This document shows, in pieces, positions 33,749 to 43,211 of a DNA stretch of 64,000 bases. Under the pieces are notes generated by a model, which saw nothing but the letters and a program-made list of their open reading frames with translations, did not search any database and was not told the origin of the DNA. A program made the translations under genes and the position numbers. The stretch's first letter is position 1. Each line of letters starts with the position of its first letter. The DNA is from Vibrio sinaloensis (GTDB taxonomy: Bacteria; Pseudomonadota; Gammaproteobacteria; Enterobacterales; Vibrionaceae): NCBI RefSeq assembly GCF_000808535.1, contig NZ_JWLV01000006.1, forward strand, positions 1-64,000. The letters run 5' to 3'.

Positions 33749-34491
33749 TTGAAAACTCCTTGTTGAATAGCATCATGGTTGCGGCACTGCAAAGAAGACT
33801 GAAAATCAATCTTGTGGTCATCGTCAAACGATCGATAAATCATGGTCTGTTGATTAGGCGAAACAACGACAGACGTAAAGCTCACCGTTCGTGCATCATC
33901 TCGCTTCATCAAAGGGGATAAGTGAGGCGCGGCATCATCATGCGAGTGATGGAACTGAAAGCCTAACTTATCGCGCTCAATACTGCCTGTCAGGGCATCA
34001 AACAGCGTCACTCTAAACTCTCTTGCCTGTTCAAAATGCATCGCCGCAGAGACAATCGGTGCCGTTGCATGACTGCGCACCAGTGTCGAACCATTCCAAG
34101 TCCAGACAACGCTCTCGTTTGCGCTGCGACGCGTGTCAAAAGGCACCAAAGTAAAGGGGGCAAAACACGACAGATCCATCTCTAGCAATCGACGCTCTAC
34201 CATTTGGCTAGAGCCACTGCTTGCGAGTCGCTTAATGATCATGCCTCGACTTACCAACTCCCCTTTTGGGGTGCCACCTTGGTAGAAGTTCAGTAAACAG
34301 ATGGTCACACCATGCTCGTTGGTCGCAATCCAACTGCCGCCGCCGACTGGATCGATTGGCATAACGCAGTTCACGCCATCAATGATGAGGTTTTGCGGCT
34401 CAATCGCGGGCAACCTCGCGCGTTGCTCATCACGATTGAAGTAAACCTCATAATGAGTATTCCCATGGTAGACCCAAGATAATGTACACAT
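33745..34491 (-). CDS. NRDE family protein (TANGO2-like)
   Basis: A 248-residue protein with the defining NRDE motif (YFNRDEQ), beginning at Cys2 (MCTLSWVY) as in the Ntn-hydrolase-like TANGO2 family. GGSWIATNEHGVTICLLNFY is also conserved. The eukaryotic member is linked to lipid and haem handling, the bacterial members are uncharacterised. It sits between a DinB-like gene and a YHS gene in a five-gene minus-strand operon, overlapping the latter by four bases. Confidence 0.88.
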   Translation of the reverse strand: MCTLSWVYHGNTHYEVYFNRDEQRARLPAIEPQNLIIDGVNCVMPIDPVGGGSWIATNEHGVTICLLNFYQGGTPKGELVSRGMIIKRLASSGSSQMVERRLLEMDLSCFAPFTLVPFDTRRSANESVVWTWNGSTLVRSHATAPIVSAAMHFEQAREFRVTLFDALTGSIERDKLGFQFHHSHDDAAPHLSPLMKRDDARTVSFTSVVVSPNQQTMIYRSFDDDHKIDFQSSLQCRNHDAIQQGVFK

Positions 34492-34494
34492 AGG

Positions 34495-35043
34495 CTATTG
34501 CGCTCTTTGATACGTCGCCGTGGCAGGGGCAACCCCAAAACGGCAATCAGAGGTCACACCGCGAATCGAGGCGACCACTTTAGCCATCGCGAAGTGGTGC
34601 GTTGCATGTAGCGCAGCAAACGTAAGCTCACGCACCAAGGTAGAAGAGACTTCCTCCACTTGCGTTTGTGATAGCAGCACCTCGGTCTCAACGGCAACGC
34701 CTTGATGAAGCTCTCCAGTCGGTAGCTCAAACAGCCACTCGATCAGTTCGCTGATCTCTTGTTTGGCGACGTTGATGTCTCGTTCTACCTGATGGCCGCG
34801 CCGGCGAACGTTGTAGTCAATCCGTCGAGGTTCAAGGCGAATGGCATGAAACAGATCAAGCCAATGACGAAAGTGCTCGCCAATGGAGCTGCTTACATGT
34901 GGCTGAGCAAGGTAGACGTAGTCGTCGGCACTCAGAGTTTCGAGAAACTCGTAACCTTGGTTCAATGTTTCAATGCAACCGACCACCGCTTGCGAAGCGT
35001 GAGTTTGGTTAAGCGATAGCGTGTCAACTTGGGTGTTTTTCAT
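34495..35043 (-). CDS. DinB-like four-helix protein
   Basis: A 182-residue predominantly helical protein from the ATG at 35043. Two histidine clusters (GEHFRHWLDLFH and ALHATHHFAMAKV) are placed as in the metal-binding four-helix bundles of the DinB/YfiT superfamily. Such proteins include thiol-dependent metalloenzymes, but many have no known reaction. The longer frame to 35112 overlaps the ATP-grasp gene and begins with unlikely residues. Part of the DedA to YHS operon. Confidence 0.75.
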   Translation of the reverse strand: MKNTQVDTLSLNQTHASQAVVGCIETLNQGYEFLETLSADDYVYLAQPHVSSSIGEHFRHWLDLFHAIRLEPRRIDYNVRRRGHQVERDINVAKQEISELIEWLFELPTGELHQGVAVETEVLLSQTQVEEVSSTLVRELTFAALHATHHFAMAKVVASIRGVTSDCRFGVAPATATYQRAQ

Positions 35044-35063
35044 TATTGCGCTTCCTAAACAAA

Positions 35064-36194
35064 TTAATCCGTCATGGGGTATTGCTGAGTCAGTAGTTTT
35101 TCCTCTCGCCATGCGCTAAGAAGCGCACCCAATGACGGAGAGCCAATACCTTGTTTCTTGTGTTTTGAGCCAATCTGGTACAGCAATCGATACTGCTTGA
35201 GCAAGGTGGCAAAAATGTGGCTCAGCGGCGTGTCGCTGTCCCAAATATGCGCCGCTTCACTGCTCGCGCCGTTAATTTCAAGGATATCGAAATGCTCCCC
35301 TTGCATGAGCGCATGGATATCTCGGAACTTAATGTCCAAGCGACCGTAGTGAAACCCGTCAAAATCACCGAGTACGAGATCGAGTTTGCGCTCTAACTGC
35401 TCGGTGATAAATCGGTTACCGTCGCGAAAGATCGCCCCCCGTGAATGACTGCCTGCAAATGCCAATTGAAACTCGTCCTTATTTTCAATCACTTGCTCTA
35501 ATTGGTGAGAATGACGAGGGAGATAAAGGTGCTGAAGTTTTCCAGCGCGAGGGCACTGCTCAATTAACTGTTTGAGTGTCGACTTACCATCTCCGACCAC
35601 ATAAGGTGAATACTTCAGCGTGATGGAGATAATTTTTCCGCGGGTTTCTCCCGGCTGCCTGACATAAAACACGCCCGCTTCCGCTTGATGAGAAGACTTT
35701 TGTTGCAATAGAAAACGCCCATCTTGAGGGAAGGTTTCAATGTAATCGTGCAGCTGCTTATCATTGCGAATCAGCTTTACCCCAACGCCACGACAGCCCA
35801 AATCCGGCTTTGCCACCAAGGGATAACCAAGCCCTAAGCCTGCGAGTTGATGCTTTGCCTCTTCGACCAATTTGGCACAAGGCAATGGGGTTTTGGTTAA
35901 CGTAACAAACGGCAGAATCCAGCGCTTGGTTTGCTCTCCAGCAGAGGCGAAGATGTCATGCTTGGACTCACCCACCATGCCGCTTAGCTTAATCGCGGGA
36001 TTAGCAATCAGCGGCAGCGCCCAATCACGATGTGCTAAACTCAGCGCCGCACTTTGAATGACGACAGGCGTATAAAAAAACCAGGTCGGTAAAAACTCGA
36101 ATGGCGAAATGACCCGCTTAGGTTGATGCAAAACCGGCATTCCGGCATTGACTCGTCCTGAAGGAATCACCTCTATGTTAGCGTGCTGTGTCAT
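35064..36194 (-). CDS. ATP-grasp carboxylate-amine ligase-like protein
   Basis: A 376-residue ATP-grasp protein. Recognisable elements are the central ATP-binding PLVAKPDLGCRGVGVKLI, the loop GRFLLQQKSSHQAEAGVFYV, and the metal-binding HYGRLDIKFRD and FDILEINGASSEAAHIW near the C terminus. Enzymes of this fold join a carboxylate to an amine or thiol with ATP. The substrate is unknown. AAGGG lies six bases before the ATG at 36194, and the gene overlaps the end of the DedA gene. Confidence 0.83.
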   Translation of the reverse strand: MTQHANIEVIPSGRVNAGMPVLHQPKRVISPFEFLPTWFFYTPVVIQSAALSLAHRDWALPLIANPAIKLSGMVGESKHDIFASAGEQTKRWILPFVTLTKTPLPCAKLVEEAKHQLAGLGLGYPLVAKPDLGCRGVGVKLIRNDKQLHDYIETFPQDGRFLLQQKSSHQAEAGVFYVRQPGETRGKIISITLKYSPYVVGDGKSTLKQLIEQCPRAGKLQHLYLPRHSHQLEQVIENKDEFQLAFAGSHSRGAIFRDGNRFITEQLERKLDLVLGDFDGFHYGRLDIKFRDIHALMQGEHFDILEINGASSEAAHIWDSDTPLSHIFATLLKQYRLLYQIGSKHKKQGIGSPSLGALLSAWREEKLLTQQYPMTD

Positions 36195-36780
36195 ACGCAT
36201 CCCTTAAGAAGGTTCTAGTAATCAGTTTATTGATGAGCAACATCAGGCACAGCCCTGCGGGAATCAGCAGCCATGCTCCTTGGCTCTCTTGCAACCAAGC
36301 GGCATTCCCCAACTGGAAAAAAGAGCCAAACACCAGCAATGTCCACAGCCCTGTCGCCGTGATCACCGCAAGCAAAAACGTCACTTTCGGCACATCTAAA
36401 AATCCACTTAGGGTAAAGCCCACAGTTCTAAGCCCCGGAACAAAGCGAACGATAAACAGCGTCTTGAATGCTTGCTGATGCAAAGTTCGACGCAGTTTTC
36501 TCGCCCTGTGATAGCGCAGTAGACGATAGCGAAACCACGCCACTTTTTTCGCCAGCTTACCCAACAGGTACAAGCCCATATCGCCAGAGCTGATACCGAC
36601 AAAGATTGCTGCTAGGGCCAAACTTGGCGGCATAATATGCTCAACCGACAGGGTCGCAGCGGTGATGATCGCCAAGTCTTCTAACAGGTACGACAGCAAA
36701 ACAACGCCAACAAAAAGCATCGATAATGAGAGATTGTCCTGAAACAACCACGCTTCCATCGTCGTCGCAAAATCGATCAT
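36178..36780 (-). CDS. DedA family inner-membrane protein
   Basis: A 200-residue polytopic membrane protein of the DedA/SNARE-associated family. The conserved acidic EDLAIITAA near the N terminus and FIVRFVPGLRTVGFTLSG (the R-x3-P-G-x-R block) are clearly visible. DedA proteins help maintain the membrane and recycle or flip lipid carriers. It is the first gene of a minus-strand operon, overlapping the ATP-grasp gene by 17 bases. Its exact substrate here is unknown. Confidence 0.9.
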   Translation of the reverse strand: MIDFATTMEAWLFQDNLSLSMLFVGVVLLSYLLEDLAIITAATLSVEHIMPPSLALAAIFVGISSGDMGLYLLGKLAKKVAWFRYRLLRYHRARKLRRTLHQQAFKTLFIVRFVPGLRTVGFTLSGFLDVPKVTFLLAVITATGLWTLLVFGSFFQLGNAAWLQESQGAWLLIPAGLCLMLLINKLITRTFLRDAYDTAR

Positions 36781-37039
36781 GCTTTCGTCCCTATTTCAGC
36801 TACTCAGTGCCCATATCTGAGCAGCAATACCCATTGTGCGACTGCGGATAATTTGCTCATCGCAGAAATAGAGAGCGGATCTTCTCTGCAAAAATTTCAA
36901 TAAAAGATAATTTTCTTATTAGTGAGGTGAATTATTGTGAGGGAAATATACAGCAGCCGCTTGCTGGCCCAATAACAGCATGCAACCATACAGAGCCAAA
37001 AATATAGACGCATACACGTGCAAGGAATGCTCAACTTCA

Positions 37040-38197
37040 ATGCAATCACTCACCCTAGCGCAAGCGCAAAAACTGGCATTGCTGTCCCAAGGACTACCGA
37101 CAGCAGGCGTAAAAGGCAGCAGCTACGCCAAAACTCTAAACACCTTTGAACAACTGGGTTATATCCAGATCGATACCATTTCTGTTGTCCAGCGAGCCCA
37201 CCACCACACCTTATGGAGTCGAAACCCCGGCTATCAACCCAAACACCTTGATCAACTGGTCGCCGATCGCCAAGTCTTCGAGTATTGGTCTCATGCCGCT
37301 GCGTATTTGCCGATGAGCAATTACCGCTACAGTTTGCCGCGAAAAGTCGCGATCAAGTCTGGTCAGCAGCGCCACTGGTACTGTAAAGATCGAGATCTCA
37401 TGAAGAATGTGTTGGCAAGAATTGAAGCAGAAGGGCCATTAATGGCAAAAGACTTCGAGTCTAAAGTACATAAAACCGATGGATGGCACACCAAGCCAAC
37501 CAAGCAAGCGTTAGAAAACCTCTACATGCAAGGTGACTTAATGATTGCCAAGCGGCGCGGCTTTCATAAAGTCTACGATCTCACGCAGCGAGTCTTACCC
37601 CACAATATCGACACCTCTATACCAACCCCGCAAGAACATGGTCGATTTTTGGTACTCAGTTACTTAAAAGCGCACGGTTTTGGCACGATTCAAGAGATGG
37701 TGTATCAACTCAAGGATGTAAAAACGAGCGTGACCCAAGCCATTGGAGAGTTGGTGGAAATGGGCGAGATTGAACCCATCACGGTTAATCATCAGCCTTA
37801 CTACGCCTGTGTGAAATCGTTGAATTTGCTTGGCAAACGCTTGAATCGAAAGCAGGCACGAATCCTGTCACCGTTCGATAATTTGCTCATCCAACGTAAA
37901 CGCGCCAGTGCCATTTTCAACTTTGATTACCTGATTGAGTGCTATGTGCCAGAAGCCAAGCGCCAATTTGGTTATTTCTCTCTACCGATTTTGTGGGATG
38001 GCAAACTCGTTGCGAGGGCAGACTGCAAAGTGGATAAGAAAAGCGCCACGCTCAACGTTTTGCATCTGAGCCTTGAGCCTGGATTAACCAATACTGATGA
38101 CTTTATGCCTGCGCTGGAAAAAGAGTTACAGGCATTTGCGCGGTTCAATCAATGTGAGCAGTTCCATATTGTCAAACAGTCGATAAACGTGGGTTAA
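37040..38197 (+). CDS. YcaQ/AlkX-type winged-helix DNA glycosylase
   Basis: A 385-residue protein of the HTH_42 (YcaQ/AlkZ/AlkX) family, which unhooks interstrand cross-links. The catalytic Q-x-D motif is Q43-x-D45 in GYIQIDTISVV, followed by the conserved QRAHHHTLWSR (51-61). The C-terminal half contains the winged-helix repeats and LSPFDNLLIQR. I chose the ATG at 37040 (MQSLTLAQ) because the frame back to 36980 has no ribosome site and no family support. Divergent from the DedA operon. The family is firm, the lesion specificity is inferred. Confidence 0.85.
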   Translation: MQSLTLAQAQKLALLSQGLPTAGVKGSSYAKTLNTFEQLGYIQIDTISVVQRAHHHTLWSRNPGYQPKHLDQLVADRQVFEYWSHAAAYLPMSNYRYSLPRKVAIKSGQQRHWYCKDRDLMKNVLARIEAEGPLMAKDFESKVHKTDGWHTKPTKQALENLYMQGDLMIAKRRGFHKVYDLTQRVLPHNIDTSIPTPQEHGRFLVLSYLKAHGFGTIQEMVYQLKDVKTSVTQAIGELVEMGEIEPITVNHQPYYACVKSLNLLGKRLNRKQARILSPFDNLLIQRKRASAIFNFDYLIECYVPEAKRQFGYFSLPILWDGKLVARADCKVDKKSATLNVLHLSLEPGLTNTDDFMPALEKELQAFARFNQCEQFHIVKQSINVG

Positions 38198-38297
38198 TCA
38201 CTCGCGTTTCCTTGGCTGGACGGGCGGAATAACTCCTTTACCCTCTGGCACTGCAAACCTATAATTCACAGCCAAATCACTAGGCTTAGGAAGAAGT

Positions 38298-38912
38298 ATG
38301 TCTCTTGCGAACTCTGTCGTTGTTCTCGACTTTGAAACCACGGGTTTGTCACCCAACATGGGCGACCGCGCGATAGAAATCGGCGCCGTGAAGTTGGTCA
38401 ATGGTGAAGTCGTTGACACCTTCCAACAGTTGATGAATCCTGGCTTTCGCGTTAGCTCCTTCATTGAAGGATACACAGGCATTACCAATATCATGCTACG
38501 CGATGCGCCAACCTGCGATGAAGTGATGGCTCAATTTGCGCAATTCATCGCAGGTCAAAACCTCGTTGCCCACAACGCCTCGTTTGACAAACGTTTCCTT
38601 GATGATGAATTGGAACGCGTGAACGCCGCTTACTCGGGGGAGTTTGCTTGCTCTTTGCTGGTATCTCGTCGCCTTAACCAAGATGCCCCAAGCCACAAGT
38701 TAGGCGATCTTGTCCGTTTTAAGCAAATAGACAATGACGGTGTATTTCACCGAGCGTTGGCGGATGCCGAAATGACGGCGAAACTGTGGATGCTGATGGT
38801 CAATGATTTACAGTCTCGCGGTATTTCAGAGCCCAGTTTTGCTTTGATGCAAAAGATAGGCAAAACCAGCAAAAGTGCCATTGATAAACTGCTTAGCTCA
38901 CAAGGCGCTTAA
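38298..38912 (+). CDS. DnaQ-like 3'-5' exonuclease (DEDDh)
   Basis: A 204-residue DEDDh exonuclease domain protein. Exo I residues D11 and E13 are in [11 protein letters not shown], exo II includes [17 protein letters not shown], and exo III contains [14 protein letters not shown] with the catalytic histidine and aspartate. It resembles the stand-alone DnaQ/RNase T-class nucleases rather than the polymerase III epsilon subunit itself, since the C-terminal tail is short. It may form an operon with the GNAT and NifW-like genes that follow. Confidence 0.88.
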   Translation: MSLANSVVVLDFETTGLSPNMGDRAIEIGAVKLVNGEVVDTFQQLMNPGFRVSSFIEGYTGITNIMLRDAPTCDEVMAQFAQFIAGQNLVAHNASFDKRFLDDELERVNAAYSGEFACSLLVSRRLNQDAPSHKLGDLVRFKQIDNDGVFHRALADAEMTAKLWMLMVNDLQSRGISEPSFALMQKIGKTSKSAIDKLLSSQGA

Positions 38913-38913
38913 T

Positions 38914-39360
38914 ATGTCGCTCGACTACACTACCCGCCCTGCGAATGCGCAAGATTATGAGTTCTTATTCGAGCTCAAAAAAGCCGCAGAATATGATGCG
39001 ATCAAAGCCGTGTTTGGCTGGGATGAACAGATTCAAAGAGCGCTCCACCAGAAAGAGTGGCATCAAGCTAAACCGACGATCATCGAGCGAGAAGGTCGAC
39101 CTGTCGGCAGTTATCTCCTTGAACACCACAGCGATCATCTCTATTTTGGACGCTTTTTTCTGTTACCAGAGTGGCATGGCAAAGGCATTGGCAGCCAAGT
39201 CCTGAATCAAGTGATCACCCAAGCGGATCAGTTACACCTGCCAATCAAGCTCTGTTACCTGCAAGGCAATCGCGTCGGTAGCTTGTATCAGCGCTTAGGC
39301 TTTAAGCGCGTTTCACACAATGAACAATTCGTCTTTATGCAAAGAGATGTCGGTGTATGA
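38914..39360 (+). CDS. GNAT family N-acetyltransferase
   Basis: A 148-residue single-domain GNAT enzyme from the ATG at 38914, one base after the stop of the exonuclease gene. The acetyl-CoA loop LLPEWHGKGIGSQVLNQVI and the C-terminal NRVGSLYQRLGFKRV are typical. Its last codons overlap the start of the NifW-like gene (ATGA), so the three genes are translationally linked. The substrate is unknown. Confidence 0.85.
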   Translation: MSLDYTTRPANAQDYEFLFELKKAAEYDAIKAVFGWDEQIQRALHQKEWHQAKPTIIEREGRPVGSYLLEHHSDHLYFGRFFLLPEWHGKGIGSQVLNQVITQADQLHLPIKLCYLQGNRVGSLYQRLGFKRVSHNEQFVFMQRDVGV

Positions 39361-39632
39361 GCCAAGTCGACATCCAGCAGAAAATTGCCAGTTTCGCCTC
39401 GATTGAACAAGCGCTCGACTACTTTGACATCGGCTTCGATAGCCGTTTTATCGACAAACATCGCGTGGAGCTGGTCAAACGCTTTAACGGCTATCTAATC
39501 TTAGAAAAACCTGACGATTGGTTCTCTGCCCGGCGCGCTTTAAAAAACGCCTACTGCAAAATTCAGCGCAGCCAACTCGACAAGCATACACGGTCTGCGT
39601 GTCGCGGCTGCACAACCTGTCAGCGTCGTTAG
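39357..39632 (+). CDS. NifW-like small protein
   Basis: A 91-residue protein similar in layout to NifW, the nitrogenase stabilising protein: ASIEQALDYFDIGFDSRFID, then VELVKRFNGYLI, which parallels the RLHILKRF-YL block of NifW. The C terminus adds a cysteine cluster (CRGCTTC). No nif gene is present in the window, so a different role is likely in vibrios. Overlaps the GNAT gene by four bases. Confidence 0.65.
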   Translation: MSQVDIQQKIASFASIEQALDYFDIGFDSRFIDKHRVELVKRFNGYLILEKPDDWFSARRALKNAYCKIQRSQLDKHTRSACRGCTTCQRR

Positions 39633-39639
39633 CCCAAAT

Positions 39640-39677
39640 AAAAAATCACCCTACCTCAACGAATCAAGATAGGGTGA
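39640..39677 (-). terminator. Terminator of fapA with UUCG loop
   Basis: On the minus strand a 14-bp stem (with three G-U pairs) closes a UUCG tetraloop (stem 39664-39677 with 39646-39659) and is followed by six T residues at 39640-39645. An excellent Rho-independent terminator for the FapA-like gene. Confidence 0.88.
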
Positions 39678-39699
39678 CAGGTGTGATGATTGACTGCGC

Positions 39700-41376
39700 T
39701 TAAACCTCTTCGAATGCCTCTTCATCCAGCATTGAACGACATTTAATCTCATACTGGTTGAAAGAGAAAATGCTCGGACCATGAGAGCGCTTGGTGATGA
39801 TCTTCTCTTCCCCGAACTGAACCGTCACATGAGAGAACACCTTGCTTTTCACCTCAATAACATTCTCTTCCAAAGCCACTTCGAGCTCCTGCTCATTGTT
39901 GTCTCGCGCGTGTTTGACTTTTTCTAAGTGAGCGTTCGCTTCTTGCTTAAAGGTTTCTAGTTCTTGTTCTTGCTCTGGCGTACGTTGTGATTTGGGGATC
40001 TTTTTAAACTCTAACTCTTTTCGAATGACACTCATGGTGCCTTCTTGCGCTTGAGTATATTGCTCTTTCAGCTTTGCTTGGCGATCTTTAAACATCTGGA
40101 AGCGAGCAAATGCCTCAACATAAGTGGCGGTATCTCCCTCAACACCAAGCTCGACACAAACAACTTTGCCACCAATTTTGGCGTGACCGCCACTCAATGT
40201 GCCATGTTTTTCAGAAGCATCGACCACAACCAAATCTTTACCACAACGCACTTCACTGTTCATACAGTGGACGTTGAGGTGAATGTCTTCGCCCGCTTGA
40301 AGTTCACAGAACTGAGCATAATTGGCGCTGATCGTGCCACCAGATTTCACAATACAGCTGCGCTTTTCACCTTCAGAAACATTGTGACCAATGATACCTT
40401 TCGCTACTTGAATATCGCCTTGAACTTGCACATCGGCCGATTCAATAAAACCGCCGACAGTTAAGGTGCCGGTTGCCCGCACCACCATGTCGGACTCAAT
40501 GTCGCCCAGAACAACGACGTTGCCTTTGAACTTGACATGGCCCGTCGCCACACCAATGGTCGGTAAACAGAGGGCGTCTTCAACCTCAACACCTTTCTCT
40601 TTGATCATCGGCATACCTGAAACGGTAGCAATCAATACGTTGGGGTTTTGCGGCGAGATTGCAGAACCTTTGCCCTCTTTAAGAACACTGTCATTGCCGG
40701 GTTTAGGAGGAATCACTTTGCCTTGCACGGTAAGACCTGGCTCCCCTTTGGTTGCAGGAATGCGTTTCATCAAAGGATCATTTTCAGATACCGTAATCGT
40801 CTCGCCCAAATTGAGCATATCGACTTTGCCATCTTGCTGATCTTCTTTGGGTGCTAAGACTTGTTTGGTGGGATCTTTAACCAGAGGGATGAATTTGGCG
40901 TCTTGGCCTTGTACCGGATTTTTGCCTTTGGCGACCGGCTGTGTGTAGGTTTCGCCAGGTTTGAGTTGATGGCTCATGATGAGCACTTTTTTAAGCGCCA
41001 GTTTATTGATGCCCTTAGTTACATGGGCTTGTGCGAGCGCGTGGACAATTTGTGGTCCTTTAAGAGGCTCACCTTTGTACGCTCCGGTGACCACCATGCT
41101 CGCCAGCATATCGTGTTCTGAAAGCACAACCTCGACCGTGGCATCCCTTACTTCGGCGATGGTCACCCCTGAGTAGGCTTCCCCCGCGCTCTCTTTGGCT
41201 AGATTGATAAAGCGGGTAACCGATTCATCAATCACAAAAAACTCACTCGCTCCTATCGCAGCTAATGCTTCCTCTAACCCTCGCGTATCAAAATTTCCAT
41301 CCACCGAAATGCTAGGCGACAAGGTCGCGACAACAGCTCGGTGATCTTCTGACAAGGCAACAAATTTATCCCACAT
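39700..41376 (-). CDS. fapA: FapA/DUF342 family protein
   Basis: A 558-residue DUF342 (FapA, flagellar assembly protein A) protein. The central region is a right-handed beta-helix-like polymer-forming segment (PTIGVATGHVKFKGNVVVLG and VRATGTLTVGGFIESADVQV), typical of FapA, with coiled-coil segments toward the C terminus. FapA proteins affect flagellar assembly or placement in vibrios. Start ATG at 41376 preferred over a TTG at 41382. It lies downstream of the chemosensory operon but is separated by 122 bases that contain a parS2 site. A direct link to chemotaxis is inferred. Confidence 0.85.
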   Translation of the reverse strand: MWDKFVALSEDHRAVVATLSPSISVDGNFDTRGLEEALAAIGASEFFVIDESVTRFINLAKESAGEAYSGVTIAEVRDATVEVVLSEHDMLASMVVTGAYKGEPLKGPQIVHALAQAHVTKGINKLALKKVLIMSHQLKPGETYTQPVAKGKNPVQGQDAKFIPLVKDPTKQVLAPKEDQQDGKVDMLNLGETITVSENDPLMKRIPATKGEPGLTVQGKVIPPKPGNDSVLKEGKGSAISPQNPNVLIATVSGMPMIKEKGVEVEDALCLPTIGVATGHVKFKGNVVVLGDIESDMVVRATGTLTVGGFIESADVQVQGDIQVAKGIIGHNVSEGEKRSCIVKSGGTISANYAQFCELQAGEDIHLNVHCMNSEVRCGKDLVVVDASEKHGTLSGGHAKIGGKVVCVELGVEGDTATYVEAFARFQMFKDRQAKLKEQYTQAQEGTMSVIRKELEFKKIPKSQRTPEQEQELETFKQEANAHLEKVKHARDNNEQELEVALEENVIEVKSKVFSHVTVQFGEEKIITKRSHGPSIFSFNQYEIKCRSMLDEEAFEEV

Positions 41377-41480
41377 GTACAATCAGCCCGTTTTACGTCC
41401 TCACTTGAGTGTATGCAATTTGCTCGCCTAGCTGTATCACAAGTGTGACAAATTAGAGCGTAGGTCACTTTAATAAATTT

Positions 41481-41493
41481 TTTACACTGTAAA
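41481..41493. other. parS2: parS2 centromere site
   Basis: TTTACACTGTAAA, an exact match to the parS2 palindrome. It lies in the gap between fapA and the REC-PP2C gene, about 16 kb from parB2. Confidence 0.85.
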
Positions 41494-41504
41494 TCTGAAC
41501 TCCG

Positions 41505-43196
41505 CTACGTGGGAAAATGATGCTCCTCTTTCAACGAGTAGACGGCCGTCACACAGCGCCCGCTACAGGAATAGTCTAGTGAAGAACAAAGCGCTTTGGC
41601 CAACATGATACCGCGACCATAACTGCGCGGCGGTCCATCACCTTGTTGCGGCGGTTTGTATTCGAACCCCTCGCCATTGTGTTCGAGCACCATCATCAAC
41701 TGAGCTTCATTTGGCTCATAAGTGAGACTCAGCTTCAGCCAAGCATCATCATCAAGAGTTTTTAAACGTTCTTCACGCATCTGGTAAAACAAGAAGAAGC
41801 CATCCGGCTGCTCTTTGATCGACGAATCTAATTTGAGTAAACCATGTTCAATCGCATTGGCAAACAGCTCAGAGAGCACCGAGCAAACCAAATCGAGATG
41901 TGCTCCCATGTATAAGATACCGCTTAGATACTGCCTGACTTCGGTCATCACGTTCACACTTCTCAACACTGGAGCAGGGAAATCAAGCGTAGAGTGTATC
42001 GGTACTTTGTTGATATTGATCTGCTCACTTTTTAAGTCTGGCTCTTTGGTACTGGAGATGGGGAACTTCATTGATAATATCGACAAGTCATCATCGACTT
42101 TTTTGTGGGCAAATCGGCGCACAGAATCATATAAAACAGGAATCACAGGGCGTGGGCTAGCAAGCGCTTTTTCTAGGCGCTCAAGACCAAATTGCTCTCC
42201 TTCTCGGTTGCACGCTTCAATCACCCCATCGGTATAGCAAATGATCTGCTGGTCTGGCTCAAGCTTCATATGGACAAGATCGGTTTCAAACTCCCTTGGC
42301 TTGAGCACGCCAAGCGGCATGTGCCTTGAAACCAGTCGGCGATCGATTGAACCATCTGGGTTAATCACATAACCATCCGGCAACCCGCCTCCCCACCAAG
42401 AGACTTCAAACCCGTTGGCCCGAATTTCAAAGACACTGGCGGCGAGCATCATGCCCATCGGCAAAAAGCGCACTAGGGCGTCATTAATTTCGCTGACAAT
42501 TTCTCCGAGCGACAATCCTTTCGCCGCCATAGAGAAGAACGCGCGAGTCGCAGGAATAGCAGAAATAGCCGCAGGCAGCCCATGGCCTGTAGCGTCTGCA
42601 ATCATTACGTAGACCCCACCATGAGGTCGGTGGGCGACAACAATCAAGTCGCCATTAAACACCGTTGAAGGCGTGGAAATGTAGTTAATCCCATAAATAT
42701 TGTTGACCTGAGAGCTCATCTCTTCCATCAGATTGGAGAAAATACTTTCTGCAATGGCGTAGTCGTAGCGAACCTGCTCATGGAAATGACGCAGCTCATC
42801 ACGCTGCTCTGTGACCTCATTATGCATTCGGACAATGCGATAGTGCGCCTGTACTTTTGCCAACAAAACACTGCGTTCGACAGGTTTAAGAATAAAATCA
42901 TCCCCATAATGCAGGCAATTTTCGAACGACGCGTGATCATCAAGCACGGTAAGAAAGATAATCGGAATGTGAATGTTCGGGAATGCGTTGCGAATCTCTT
43001 TCGCCGTGGTGAATCCATCTTTTATCGGCATCATCACGTCAAGGAGGATAACATCCGGCAAGGTGTCCATCTGTTCCATTGCATTCACGACACCTTGTCC
43101 GTTTTCAAACAGAGTCGTCTTTTCTGCGATATGACCGAGCATAAACCGACACAGCTCGCGGTTTGTTGCATGGTCATCAACAATCATGACATGCAT
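41505..43196 (-). CDS. REC-PP2C-HATPase partner-switching regulator (HsbR-like)
   Basis: A 563-residue three-domain regulator. Residues 1-120 are a response-regulator receiver (phospho-acceptor D53 in VILLDVMMP). Residues ~165-395 are a PP2C/SpoIIE phosphatase (D183 in NGDLIVV, D201 in IADATGHGLPAA). Residues ~420-560 are a histidine-kinase-like ATPase resembling an anti-sigma kinase (ELFANAIEHGLLKL). The layout equals Pseudomonas HsbR, which both phosphorylates and dephosphorylates a STAS protein. The STAS gene lies 15 bases upstream. Last gene of the chemosensory operon. AGGAGA before the ATG. Confidence 0.88.
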   Translation of the reverse strand: MHVMIVDDHATNRELCRFMLGHIAEKTTLFENGQGVVNAMEQMDTLPDVILLDVMMPIKDGFTTAKEIRNAFPNIHIPIIFLTVLDDHASFENCLHYGDDFILKPVERSVLLAKVQAHYRIVRMHNEVTEQRDELRHFHEQVRYDYAIAESIFSNLMEEMSSQVNNIYGINYISTPSTVFNGDLIVVAHRPHGGVYVMIADATGHGLPAAISAIPATRAFFSMAAKGLSLGEIVSEINDALVRFLPMGMMLAASVFEIRANGFEVSWWGGGLPDGYVINPDGSIDRRLVSRHMPLGVLKPREFETDLVHMKLEPDQQIICYTDGVIEACNREGEQFGLERLEKALASPRPVIPVLYDSVRRFAHKKVDDDLSILSMKFPISSTKEPDLKSEQININKVPIHSTLDFPAPVLRSVNVMTEVRQYLSGILYMGAHLDLVCSVLSELFANAIEHGLLKLDSSIKEQPDGFFLFYQMREERLKTLDDDAWLKLSLTYEPNEAQLMMVLEHNGEGFEYKPPQQGDGPPRSYGRGIMLAKALCSSLDYSCSGRCVTAVYSLKEEHHFPT

Positions 43197-43211
43197 AGCT
43201 TCTCCTTGAGT

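Noticed and set aside
34235..34246. Iteron-like ATGATCATGCCT inside the NRDE gene
   Set aside because: A single 11/12 match far from the origin and in coding sequence; may be chance, so not called as an RctB site.
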